Source: Triparma columacea
Lineage: Eukaryota > Sar > Bolidophyceae > Parmales > Triparmaceae
Direction: 5' to 3'
Assembly (NCBI GenBank): GCA_030267965.1
Contig: BRYA01000210.1
Span: 1-21,627 of the forward strand
DNA length: 21,627 bases
Each line of letters begins with the position of its first letter. Position 1 is the first letter of the stretch. Positions 9,228 to 20,100 of this stretch are shown here, in pieces. The notes beneath the pieces were generated by a model that worked only from the letters and a program-made list of their open reading frames with translations, did no database searches and was not told the origin of the DNA. A program made the translations under genes and the position numbers.

Positions 9228-9229
9228 TA

Positions 9230-9444
9230 AGAGGAAAGAAAAGATCCATAATATATCTGGTTGTATAATGACGTGCTGATGTCGTGTAGAGAAAGACTCA
9301 TCAAGAACAACCCTCGGTAAGTCTCTGCTCCTCTTCGTCTCACCCGTCCCTCTGTTCTTCGTTAATAAACATGTTAAAAAAAGCTCCTCCTTATATATTC
9401 TGTTCAAGTAAAACTTCATCTTCTTCAAACCCTTCCTTCCCCCT
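9230..9444. other. Spacer between transposon and UTP23 3' end
   Basis: This stretch probably holds the 3' UTR of the UTP23 gene (minus strand). I see no other gene in it. Confidence 0.4.
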
Positions 9445-10462
9445 TCACCGTTCCCCCTCTCCTCCCTCTCCCCCTTTATTTTTCCTTTTCCTTTTTCTTT
9501 TCCCTTCCCCCTCCCCTCCTCCTTTCTTCTTCCCCTCTCCCCCCTTCTTTTTACAGCTCAGCGGGTTAGCTTCTTTAGCTTTCTTCCTTTTCCTCCCTCT
9601 CCCCTCTCCTCCACCTCCTCCCCTCCGTTCCTCTCTTTCCTTCCCTTTAATCCCTTCCAATACTTCCCTAACATCATCTTCAACTTTCCCTTTATCTCTC
9701 TCTCCTTTCCCCGCTCTATTCTTAACTGCGTTGCTCAAACTCTCCAGTAAAGTAACCGTCCTACTTATCCTAAACACGCTACCTTTACCGGTGGAACGTA
9801 CTACGGATGCGAGGTCGGGGTCTTGGGTTGCGACGAATGTGTAGGAGTGGGTGGTTACGAAATTCTGGATTGAGAGAGAGGGGGTGGTGGAGGGGGAGAT
9901 GGGAGGGATTATGTCACACTCGTCAAGGGCGAACTGGGATATGGTGGGGTTGGGGTTGGGGGGGGGAGGGTGAGAGGGTGAATAATGCTCCGTTCGCCTC
10001 TCCCCGTTCCCGACCCCCCCCCCGCAGCCAGAGCGGTGTGTTGCGGGTGCTTAAACAACCATCACACGTCACAAGTGTTTCGATCCTCCTCCCCCTCTCC
10101 ACCCTTTGTTGTTTGGTGGTAATTCCTCAAGGTAACCGTCGTCTCCTCTACAACCACCTAGGAAAAGCACTCGCTTCGCGACTCGCCCTCCAACTTACCC
10201 TTAGTATATGCCCAAACCCCCCTTTCTTCTCCTCCAAAAGTTTAATCTCCTCCACCGTTTCCCTCGTAACGCACCACCTCGCCTTATTAATCCCCCCCGT
10301 TTTCAGAACGTTCATTATACGGTCCTTTATTGGGACGGAGGTGTTTAGACCCTCGGTTAGGTAAGTACCGTCGAAGAGGATAAAGGGGGGGAGGGGGATG
10401 GTGAAGTTTATTGAGAGGTAGTTTAAGTGCTTGCGGGACTGCTTTTGACGGTTGTGACGCAT
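9445..10462 (-). CDS. UTP23: rRNA-processing protein UTP23 homolog (2 exons, 250 aa)
   Basis: UTP23 is a nucleolar PIN-domain protein of the SSU processome needed for 18S rRNA maturation. Proposed exons on the minus strand are 10462-10199 and 9933-9445. They join in phase at HILR|FALDEC through GTAAGT...CCCAG, giving 250 residues, the same size as the human protein. The N-terminus MRHNRQKQSRKHL, then FILFDGTYLTEGL (Asp31), WCVTRETVEEIKLL and FVATQDPDL follow the UTP23/Fcf1 PIN order. The basic tail has NPLSCKKK, a signature of UTP23 rather than Fcf1, then a KRKRKRKNK stretch. The zinc-binding C-x-C-H-C cluster expected between the second and last PIN motifs is not visible; only one Cys (DEC) remains there. 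The gene is head to head with AC40. The 264-bp intron sits between the PIN halves. Confidence 0.85.
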
Positions 10463-11177
10463 GGTTGGATGAAGAGGGCTGGGGGGGGGGAGGGGCGTTG
10501 AAAAGGGTTAGTTGTTAGGGAGGGCAGTGAGCTGGAAGGTTTGGGGTTTTTGGGAAGTATCGTTGTTGAGTTTGGCGTTTGTTTGGTGTTGCGTTTGGTG
10601 TTGCGTTTGGTGTTGTAATGGCATTCATTCCGCCTCAGCTCGTTTCATTGAGACATCAATGCATTGATCCTCAATATCTCGATGCTGTATTGTCTCTAAC
10701 TCTCTCAGCTTCTACTAACTCTCATTCCATCCATCTCATTCTACCCATCTCCGTTCCACCAATCCCAGTCCATCAATCACAACCCGCCCATCAACCCTCC
10801 CACATCCCCCCACACTTCCACACCCCCCCCCCTCGATGGTATATTTAGTGCTGTATATTTGTTGCTTAAGTTTGATATAGCGTATATTTGATGTTATATA
10901 TTGTATATACATGTATATATGTAGCGTTTAAATGCATCGTTATAGCTGTATTTACGTTTAAACTCCCTCAAATCAAGGCTCATCAACTTACCAGGAAAAG
11001 AGAGGTTTTGGCTGATGGTTGGTGGCCTCCTTTCCACAAATCCACCTCCCCATTTTAGCTTCATTTTCTGTCTTTAACATCTAATATAATAACACACACC
11101 CCTCCTCCTACCTCCCCCCCTCTCTCCTCTCTCCTCTCCCTCCTTCCCCCCTCCCACACGCCCTCCTTTAAAGAAAA
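10463..11177. promoter_or_regulatory. Shared 715-bp divergent region between UTP23 and AC40
   Basis: This region separates the start codons of two head-to-head ribosome-production genes and should contain both promoters. It holds three 12-bp GTTTGGTGTTGC units (10581-10616), an AT-rich block at 10840-10960 with several TATATA-like stretches, and a C/T-rich block at 11099-11160 just upstream of the AC40 ATG. An 89-codon plus frame at 10579-10848 is low-complexity and not called. No individual factor-binding site can be assigned. Confidence 0.5.
10581..10616 (+). repeat. Three tandem 12-bp repeats
   Basis: GTTTGGTGTTGC occurs three times in a row (the last ends in T), about 120 bp upstream of the UTP23 start codon. 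This is a slippage-type repeat in the presumed promoter region. Confidence 0.9.
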
Positions 11178-11401
11178 ATGTCAGGAATGTATGAAGTCCG
11201 AGAGAGTGGTATAACCTACTCCCCCTCAATCCAGAATCAGGCGACGGCTAATAAGGAGGAAGTGAGTTTACAGACTAGTAGAGAAGTAAAGAAAGGAAGG
11301 AAGGGTGTGGAGGGAAAGGATTGTTATGTATATATTGATGGGCTTCGTGGTTGGGGTTGTTCTTCATTTCTCTTTACAACAAATGAACGAACGAACGAAC
11401 G

Positions 11402-11447
<46 letters not shown>

Positions 11448-13163
11448 TATCTATCGACCGTATGTGTACTTCCCCCCCCCCTTCCTTCTAAACAACGAAG
11501 AGCCTCCCCACTTACCCCCCCCTTACCCCCCCCCACGGCTCGCTTCGCTCGCCGCCCTCGCTTCGCTCGCCGCCGCTCGCTTCGCTCGCCGCCCCACTTC
11601 GCCCCCCTAGTTCATCAAAAAGTTCAAAACCAATTTCACCTACTCTGTCCTCTCCCACCCCAACCCCAACGAGCTCGTCTTCTCCCTCCAGAACGTCGAC
11701 GTGTCCTTCGCCAACGCCCTCCGTCGTATAATGATATCCGAGGTCCCCACCGTCGCTATCGAGATAGTATACATCGACAACAACACCTCCATAACCCACG
11801 ACGAGGTCCTCAGCCACCGCCTCGGCCTCATCCCCCTAGACATCGACCCCGATGAGTTCGAGGAGTACGACAGCAGGGTCACGGGGGACGAGGGTACCAA
11901 CGATTTCAACACCGCAGTATTCAAGCTCGACGTAACCTGCGGGTCCCGCCCTGCTACGAGGTCAGACCTCGACTCTAGGGTACTAGAAGTACCACCTGAC
12001 CTAGAGGCGGTCGGGAAGGACGATAATGTCGCACTGGCGAAAGACATCGCACACAAACATCAGGGGAGGGGGAAATCTACCTTACCAAACAGGCCCCACA
12101 CCAGACATGTATACGCGAGGGATTTAGTATGGTGCCCAGAAGGAGGACAAGGGACGAGGCTTAAAAGGAAACCCAAGGTCGTGCACGGGGATATACTCCT
12201 TACTAAACTAAGAGCGAATCAGAGGATAACACTTACCTGTCACGCAAGGAAGAGTACGGGGAAGGACCATGCGAAGTATAGCCCGGTGGCTACGGCGAGC
12301 TATAGGATGAAACCGGTTGTGGGGTTGAGGGAGAGGGTGTTTGATGAGGACGCTGATAGGCTTGCTGTACTTGAACCTGGTGAGTTTTTTGGAGAGGTGT
12401 AGGAGAGAGAAAGAGAGAGAGAGAGAGAAGAGAGATTTAAGCCTGGAGCCCTACTTTGCGCTTTCCCCCCTTGGTCCCGTACGTCGATAGCGATAGCGAG
12501 AGAGAAAGAGAGAAAGAGAAAGAGAGAGAGATATTGAGATATATTCAGACACACACATCAACATACCTCCTCCTCCCCCCCCCACAACACACTAACCCCC
12601 CCCCCCCCTTCCCTCCCCCCCCACAGGTGTCTTCAAGATAGTACCGTGCACCGGTGTGGCCGGGAAGAACAGGGAAGCCAAGGTTCACAACGAGTACGCT
12701 TGTACCATGAGGTGAGGTTCTCTCTCTCGAGTTCGAGCGTTCGAAACTTTAACATGTCTTTTAGCAAACAACACCCCCAACCCCCCATCCCCTCTTTTTT
12801 CCCCCCTCGCCCCCCCCTCCTCCCTAAGTCGTAACTTCATGCGCGACCCGGTGTTGAAGGAGGCGGTCATTATCAGCCGTGACCCTAGACACTTCATATT
12901 CAGCGTGGAGACGGTGGGTATGATGACGGCCGTCGAGGTCTTGATTAAGAGCTTGCAAGTACTTAAGGGGAAGGGGGAGAAACTTAAAGAGGTAAGTGAA
13001 GTGTGGGTTTGTGCGTGTGTGAGAGAGAGAGAGACACAACCCACCCCGAAACCCCCTAACCCACTTAACCCCAACCCCCACCCCCAACATTTACACACAA
13101 ACGTAGGAGATACAAGCGGTGAAGTTAGGGAGGGAAATGGGAGAAAGCATGGACGAGGAGTAA
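11178..13163 (+). CDS. POLR1C: RNA polymerase I and III subunit AC40/RPAC1 (POLR1C), 5 exons
   Basis: This is the alpha-like assembly subunit shared by RNA polymerases I and III, which pairs with AC19 in the nucleus. Proposed exons are 11178-11261, 11611-12379, 12627-12711, 12829-12991 and 13107-13163. All introns are GT-AG, phases agree, and the product is 385 residues. Diagnostic segments in order are DVSFANALRRIMISEVPT, IDNNTSITHDEVLSHRLGLI, GDILLTKLRANQ, GKDHAKYSPVATASYRM, MSRNFMRDP (spanning the exon 3/4 join) and RDPRHFIFSVETVGMM. GKDHAKYSPVATASYR is specific for AC40 against Pol II RPB3. The segment between CGSRPAT and HTRHVYARDLVW appears about 30 residues longer than in human AC40. 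Exon 1 (MSGMYEVRES...) is the least certain, being supported only by its ATG, its in-phase GTGAGT donor and the lack of another start. Confidence 0.9.
11262..11610 (+). other. Intron 1 of AC40 with (GA)n and three 18-bp CTCGCTTCGCTCG repeats
   Basis: The 349-bp intron starts GTGAGT and ends CCCCCCTAG. It contains a GAAC run leading into (GA)n at 11384-11444. It also has three copies of CTCGCTTCGCTCGCCGCC (11539-11556, 11557-11574, 11576-11593) immediately before the acceptor. A near-identical 18-mer precedes the acceptor of the Erv1-like exon at 114-131. Confidence 0.75.
12380..12626 (+). other. Intron 2 of AC40, GA- and C-rich
   Basis: The donor is CCTG|GTGAGT and the acceptor is CCCCACAG|GTGTC. 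The intron contains two separate GA-rich runs (about 12402-12435 and 12496-12533) and long C-runs before the acceptor. Confidence 0.75.
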
Positions 13164-14135
13164 GTTGGCAATGTTTACTTTCTCCCGCCTACGGAGGTTT
13201 CGGAGGGACGAGGGAGAGGGAGGGAGGAATTTTATGGGGAGAGGGAGAGGGAGGGGTAAGGAGGAGGAGGGAGAGAGAGAGGGGGGGGAGAAGAAAAGGA
13301 TTATTATTCACACGAAAATATAACGACCTTTTAAATCACTAACAGTGACTCACAACCTTTTAGATTTCCAACATCTATATGTACGGTAGGGCGCGCATGG
13401 GGGGGGGGGTTGGTTTGGGCGGGTTGGGTTGGAAGGAGGAGGCAAGTGAATTGGGAGGGGGGAAATGTTATGAACGTTTTGTTTCAAAAGCTACAGTATT
13501 TTAGATATAGGGAGGAACGGCGACAGTATTAAGGGCGAGTGGATGCTACGAACCTCGCCGGGCTGGTGGTTTTTGGGTGCTGTGAGTTGGGAGGATTTAA
13601 GAGCAAATTGGTTTGCCTTGGCTAAACTCGCTGTGAGGAGAGATTATCGTCTATTAGCGTGTGACAAAACTGACAAAGGAAATAAGAAACACCTAAACAC
13701 AAACTAATTGACGAAGCGAAGGTGACAAGGGATTTAAAATCTAGGACATCCCGGGAGGCTTGTCTTGTCGACAACTTCTTGGGACCCTTGGAGGAGTGGG
13801 GCTACGGGACGTGTGGTGAAGTGAAGAGGTAAGCTGGGAGGGCGGGTGATCGGGGGAGGGGGGAGAGAGTGGGGGAAGTGGCGAGGGGAGGGAGGAAGGA
13901 GGGAGGAGGAGGGAGGAGGAGGAAAGACCGAGGAGACCGGAAGCCCCCAACGCCTTTTCTCTCTTGTTGTCTGTTTCTGGGCTTTGGAATGGGTGATTGG
14001 GTGATTAAGGAAAATATAATGACGCACTTGCCAACTTTCGATATCTACACTCACACCCAAAAACGCCGCTCCGCCACCTTTTTTTACGCACGTCGATCAC
14101 GAACGCATGATTTTCAGCACCCAATCAAGATCGTC
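13164..14135. other. Spacer between AC40 and the giant START/Xkr-like gene
   Basis: This holds the AC40 3' UTR and the promoter/5' UTR of the next gene. It is G-rich with purine repeats at 13200-13300 and 13850-13930. No other gene is visible. The plus frame of the giant gene is open from before 13869, but 13869-13980 is a purine repeat and unlikely to be translated. Confidence 0.5.
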
Positions 14136-17100
14136 ATGGAGGGCGAGGTTAAAGCAGATGCGGGAGTCGTACATGATGCCGGCAACACCAACTATGCCTC
14201 GGAGCCCCCCTCAGGCCCCAATCACACACCCTCCGAAATACACGGTCCCGTAGATATCAATTACACAGCTCTTGGCCCCCAGCAAGTCAAACTTGTCAAG
14301 CTTCTGGATGACCGAGGAGCCGTTGAAGGCCTCATAGACAACTCTACCGGCGTCAATGTGAAAGTTTTAGGGCTCGCCGGTATTTTCCACGACGAGCGCG
14401 ACAAGATCATTGACTTTCTCCTCACCGATTGTGAGCAGGGCAAGTTCCGAAGGAAGACTCTCCAGGAGTATTACGAAAAGGAAGGAGTCATTCACAGACT
14501 CGTCTACTGGAAGTATTACGACAGGAGGAGTAAGATCGTCGAATTTCAGCTTGACGTCAAGGTCGTCTCTCCTGACAAATCGACGAACATTATGGAATTG
14601 GCACCCCTTGATGAGGACGATCTTTCTGAGGAGGCAACTGCAAAGCTTGTCGAGATTCTAGCTTTAACAAATACCAAGACTGTCAAGCGAGGTGTCATTA
14701 AGGGGGAGCTCAGCTTCACTAACTTTGAGTTTGGACAAACTGCAGTCACCATGGTGGGAACTCTTAAGGCAGAGGAGAGAGCAACAGAGACGAAATCACA
14801 AGTTGATGGACGCACATTCAAAAGCTTTAAGAGTGCGCGCCCTCATTTCATAAGTGCCGGCCCTAGTTTCATAAGTGCGCGCCCTAGTTTGATAAGGGCG
14901 CGCACTAGTTTCATAATTGACGGGAAAAGCGACACCAAGTCTGCCTATACCTCATTGAAGGGAATTCTCAATGATGTAATGGATGAGTTCAGACAGCCTG
15001 CAGTCATTGACGAGCGGAGGAAGGCGCACTTTGTGGAAGAGGTCATGCCCAATGTGCCAACTCTTACTGAGGAAGAGGACAGGATGCTGGAAAGTGTTGC
15101 AGGGCTGGAGGAGGAACTCTACAAGAAGGGAAAGAGAGTCAAGGGGACACTGAAGGAGGGCATTGACAAGCTATTTTGGTGGGAAGAGGGACAGTTATGG
15201 GCTGCTATGTTGATGAATGTTGACACATCTGCCACAAGGCTCCTAGCAGAACTGTATGAAATGAACACATATGAGAGGTCACAGCTACACAAGAAGAAGC
15301 ACGGCAGTTTACCAAGGGCTATCAGAAAGAAAGGAATGAATAGTCGGAGTACACTCTACTGTGTGGCAATGAGGTTCCCTGGACTTTATGAGAACAGGGT
15401 TTTCCAAACGTTGCTTTTGTGGAAAAAGGTAACGCTTAACACAGGCACAGGTAGATCAGCCTTTGTAATGGTTCAGGTACCAAATGATGGAAGCAACTTT
15501 CAGGACATAAATTTGGCAGGATACATCCCCTGCAAGTCTTTTGGAACACTGGTCGTTACTGAACTTGCCCCAAATGTCTGCTCCCTGACGAGGATAGAGA
15601 CAAACGACTTGAAGATGAATTTGCCGAGGTCTGTCCTAGAAACGCTCGCTAAGTTCAGGATGAAAGATGCAAATAGGTTGCAGAAGAAGTTTAGGAGGAC
15701 CGGGAAGGAAGTTGATGCTGAGGTCAGAGGGGCCTTGATTGAGAGGATGAGGGAGGGGGTTGAGTTGGAGCAGGACCAGAAGAAGGTGTTTGGGGAGTTG
15801 GAGGAGCTCTTTGGTGGGGAGGATGAAGAAGGGTGGGGGCCTCTTGAGTCACCTTATGAGGGAGTGAAGATGGAGATCAAGTACAAGCAGCAAACGATAG
15901 GGCAAAGGAGCATTGCACTAGGAAAGGCTAGCGGAATGGCAGACTGCACAGCAGAGGAGGCAGCTGCTTGGTTCTTTGAGTACTGCAGCAGGGAAAGAAC
16001 CACCAAGGGACTTGAATCAGGAGAGCTTGCTCGTCTAGAGATCAGGGAAGGGACTGAGAGGACCAACGAGAAGAAGTTTGCAACAGTGAAGAAATTTCCT
16101 TTTCCAATTACTAACAGAGAATTTGTCCAGAGATTAATTTGGAGGAGAAACAACACTGACTGTGTGACCATGGCTGTGTGGTCAATTGACAAGAAAGTTG
16201 ATTATGGAGGGATAGGAAAGCTAGTAAGAGGCACAACAAAGGCAATATTCACAATCACCAAAACCCAGGAAATCAACGGCTTTCCACAATGCAAGATTGA
16301 GCTAATGCAACATGTTGATGCCGGAGGTTATCTACCTGCAAAGTTGATGGAAAAACAAACACCAAAAGTATTGAGGGTTTTGAAAAGTGCAATGCAAAGC
16401 TTCGAAAAAGACGAAGAGGTCGATAAAGCTGCACTGGCCTCTCTTGCCAACATCATCAAGAATGAACACCAAGATTATACAGACGAGGAGGAGGATGCAA
16501 TCAGGATGGGGAAGGAGTTCTACGAGAAGTGCAAGGAGGAGGACGAGAACTTTGATGATCTGAAGAGTCCTGATGAGAGGGTCAAAATGAAGCTAGTTCA
16601 CGATGATGGGGCAAGCAGTGGGACTGGTTTTGCCACTACTGTGGTTGACGCAAGTGTAGAGGAGTGTGCAGCAAATGAATTTTCAAAACTAGGCAACCGA
16701 GAAGACACAAGAAACGCAAGAAAAGTAGATGGAATAACCTTCTTGAAAGTCATCAAAGTAAATCCCCACACCATCTACTACGTAACAACAAGAGAATTTG
16801 GTATCCCTGGTTTTGCTCAACGTGATGGTCGGAGTAAAATTACCTGGTTCAAGCAAGATGACGGCAAAGTTATCATTGATGTTACAGATACAGAGGCGCT
16901 TCATGAAGACTATCCAGTGAAGGCTAGGAATGTGTTTTTAAAGGTACACACTGTGTGGGTATTTGCGCCACTTGACCCTATTGGAAATGTACCACAAACA
17001 TCAGTGACCCTGACAACAAATATAGACCTTGGTGGTGTCATAGACTTTGTAATTTCAATGATGAAAAACATATTTGTCCCAAAGTTTCTTGCACAAGTCT

Positions 17101-20100
17101 CAGACTTGAGGAAGAAGTTTGACAAGAGCAAAGAGATTGTTACCTTCAACAGACAGCAGACCATTGCAAAGTTTGAGGAGATTGCAATTGAGGGGGCACC
17201 AGGGATTGAAAGTCACTTTGAAGAGATCGATGGAGCTCAAGAGATCAGTAGAGGGTTGACTGGACAGACATTGATTAAGGCAGAGAAGGGAATGGGGTGG
17301 GGGAAGACTTCAATAACTGTGAGAGCATCCCACAAAGAAGTTGCAGCATACTTCTGGGACCTTAAAAGTGGAGTTGAATCCCAGCTTGTGATTCACAGAG
17401 TTAACAACAAGACACTTGTAGTCACAGTTGAGAGTGAAGGGCAATTCACTGCTGTAAGGTTCTCAGAGGCTGGACAGATGAAGACAGATGTAGAACTTAT
17501 GACTAGACAAAGGGGTTTAGGAAAGGCTGCCAGCAAACAGAAAGTAATTAAGCACCTGAGCCTAGCAACTGATGCTGCTTACTACTTTGATAATTTGCTC
17601 AAGAGCAACGAAGCAGGGGAACAGGATGGTAGGAGGTTTGGAGAGCAGCTGATGGAGAGGGTGAAGAAAAGAAATGTTGGGGACAGTAAAGTAGAGATCG
17701 TGAGGGAATATATTGCTTCCAATAGGGCACTGAAAGAGATTACAGAGCAGCATGGTTTCATGAGAACTATGCTGTATGCTGTGGTTATGAACAAATTTAA
17801 AAGGAGAGCGACAAATGAGGGAGAAGCTAAGAGTGAGGAGGAAGTCAGGGGGTGGGAGATTGGGAGTGCAATGACAGCAGTCATGTTGACAACAGCAACT
17901 GCTTCTCATGCTGTTGACGAATGGGCACATCAATTTACTGAAGTGCAAGAAGTCATGAATGAACAAGAGTGGTTAAGGCCCATGCTTGAGCAGATTGTCA
18001 TGAACCTATTCATGAAGTCTAAGTTAGGCTTAAAGGCAAGGGTGACTGTTGGTGCTGCCACAAGCATGGTTGATTTGCTGACTGATGTGTATGTGACACA
18101 TAAGTTTTTGAGTGATGAGAAGTATGGGTACTTCAAGGCTTCTCTGGCAAGTTTAGCAGTGTCAATTGGCATTCAGATGCTCGGTGTTTGGTTGCAATAT
18201 AGAAGGCTTGGGATGATGAGCGTGGTGCATGAGTGGATTCCAGTCGTGCTCGGATACAAGCCTGCAGTAGATGCTTATAGGGTGGCAACTGGAGCAAAGC
18301 AAAAGGTTGGGGCTGCAACTGACTCAATGGCAGAAATGACAGGTATGAAAGTTATTGAGATGTTTGCTGAGGCAATCCCTGGAGTGATCATCCAACTTAT
18401 GGCTATAGCGTCAAGTGACAAAGATGATGTTGGAACTTCAGCATGGCTTTCTGTTGCAGTGTCAGCAATTACAACAGGCTTTGCCTCAGCAACAATAAGT
18501 TATGACTGGGACACAGACCCTGCTAAGAGAGAAGCAACACCAGACTTCTATGGGTATATACCAGCAAAAGCAAGCAAGAGAACAGTAGTATTTGTGTCCA
18601 CGCTGCTCTTTTCAGCAGGAATGCTTCTTATCAGGTGCATGACAATAGTTCTTCTTGGGTTGATGGGAGGTAGTTGGGCCTTTCTCTACATTGGAGCTGA
18701 CCTTTGTTTGTACTTGTTAGTTAAGATATTCAGGGGTGACTTCTGGTATTGGTTGCCATTTGAGGGTAACATGGAGATTGTAAGTAGTATTCTTTTCAGA
18801 GTGATTCTAAAGATCATTGTAGACTTCACTTCATTGGTGCAATTTCGGCATCCTAATGAAGTTGGAGGAGCATATTGGATGTTTGGTATTCTGTTGACAA
18901 TGGGAAGCCTCCCAGTGTCAATATATATAGCTTCACCTTATGTTGATGAGAAGGCAATTGATATTGCATCATCAATTATGAAATATTTCATACTTATGAC
19001 TACTTTATGCTTTGCTGTCTTTTTTTTGAACATTGAGAGTAAGTACTTGCACACCTTCTGGAGTACACAGAAATCAAAGGAATATTCTATGGCATCTTTC
19101 CTTGAAGGAGAAAGTGATAGAATGAAGTTTGAAGTCTTCACAAATTCAAGGCACCATTGGGTCGAAATTGAAGGCGAGTTAAGGAAATGGGTTGAGTCAA
19201 ACTGGGCTAAATGGGAAGAGGAGCAGCCAGAGTGGTTTACTGATGTGATGAAGGCTAAAGTACCTGTAGATTTTATTCCATCAGATGGAGATGCTAGAAG
19301 GAGAGAGAGTGTAAGGAGAGCAAGTTTTGATGCTGAAGCTGAGGGTGGGCTAGCAGGTGCTTATAGAGCAAGTATTAGGCGAGCTAGTGTTGGCTTGGAC
19401 AATGGAGGTGCACTGATTGCTTCACATGCTGTGAATGATACTCCACAAGACTATGCAGGTTTAGATCCCAACAAAATGGGGAAGTTGTTGGGTGAGCAAC
19501 TGTTGGTTGCGTTGAGTTTCAGGAATAAGGGAATGACAAAGGAGGATGCAGTGAGGTTATTTATAAGGTCAAACTATGTTCTCAGACAGGCTGCAGAGAA
19601 GTACGCATTTGTCACACCAATGCTTGGCGCTGTTGTCAAAAACAAGCTGTGCAAGTTGAAGAAGGTAGAGGGTAAGGCTGTGGAGCTGGGAGAGAAGGAA
19701 GGAAGGGAGATTGGAGAGTCTCTAGCGAGGAGTTTGGCTATTAATACTCAGCCAGTTGCTGCTGTAGATGCTTTTATCTTGAATTTCTCTGCACTGCAGG
19801 AGATTGATGATGAGTATAAGTGGTTCAGACCTATGCTTGAGACAATTAGCTACAGGCTTTTGGAGGAAGTTCCTTGGGGGTTGAAGGCAAGAGTGACTGT
19901 TGGGGCTATCACTAGTATGGCTGATTTGCTGACTGATGTGTTTGTGACATACATGTTTTGGAGTGATCGGAAATATGGGTACTTTAAGGCTTCTCTGGCA
20001 AGTTTGATGGTTTCAATTGGGATTCAAATACTTTTTGTTTGGGTGCAGAACAGGAAGTTGGGGATGAAGAGGATGGGGTCAGAGTGGATTCCAATCTTGC

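Larger units (their letters stand above)
8540..9229. mobile_element. Non-autonomous Tc1/mariner-like DNA transposon (MITE), 686 bp, with TA target duplication
   Basis: The segment 8542-9227 is bounded by perfect 28-bp inverted repeats (8542-8569 and 9200-9227) starting CAGGGGGGTTCATTGATTTA. The next 25 or so bases are imperfectly repeated too, both sides carrying CAATTTTGA. The dinucleotide TA flanks both ends (8540-8541 and 9228-9229), the target-site duplication typical of the Tc1/mariner superfamily. The interior is AT-rich with no transposase-like frame, so the copy must depend on a transposase encoded elsewhere. The perfect ends imply a fairly recent insertion. It lies about 200 bp upstream of the broken LRR gene and beyond the 3' end of UTP23. 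Confidence 0.85.

Noticed and set aside
9371..9844. Plus-strand Pro/Ser/Phe-rich frame
   Set aside because: Antisense of the Lys/Arg-rich UTP23 tail; low complexity only.
10579..10848. 89-codon plus frame in the UTP23/AC40 spacer
   Set aside because: Non-ATG start inside a 12-bp repeat, His/Pro-rich low complexity, no family match.
13869..14135. N-terminal extension of the giant protein
   Set aside because: It starts at GTG in a purine repeat and contains leader-like sequence. ATG 14136 has a better context and begins sequence of normal composition; ATG 13989 is kept only as an alternative.
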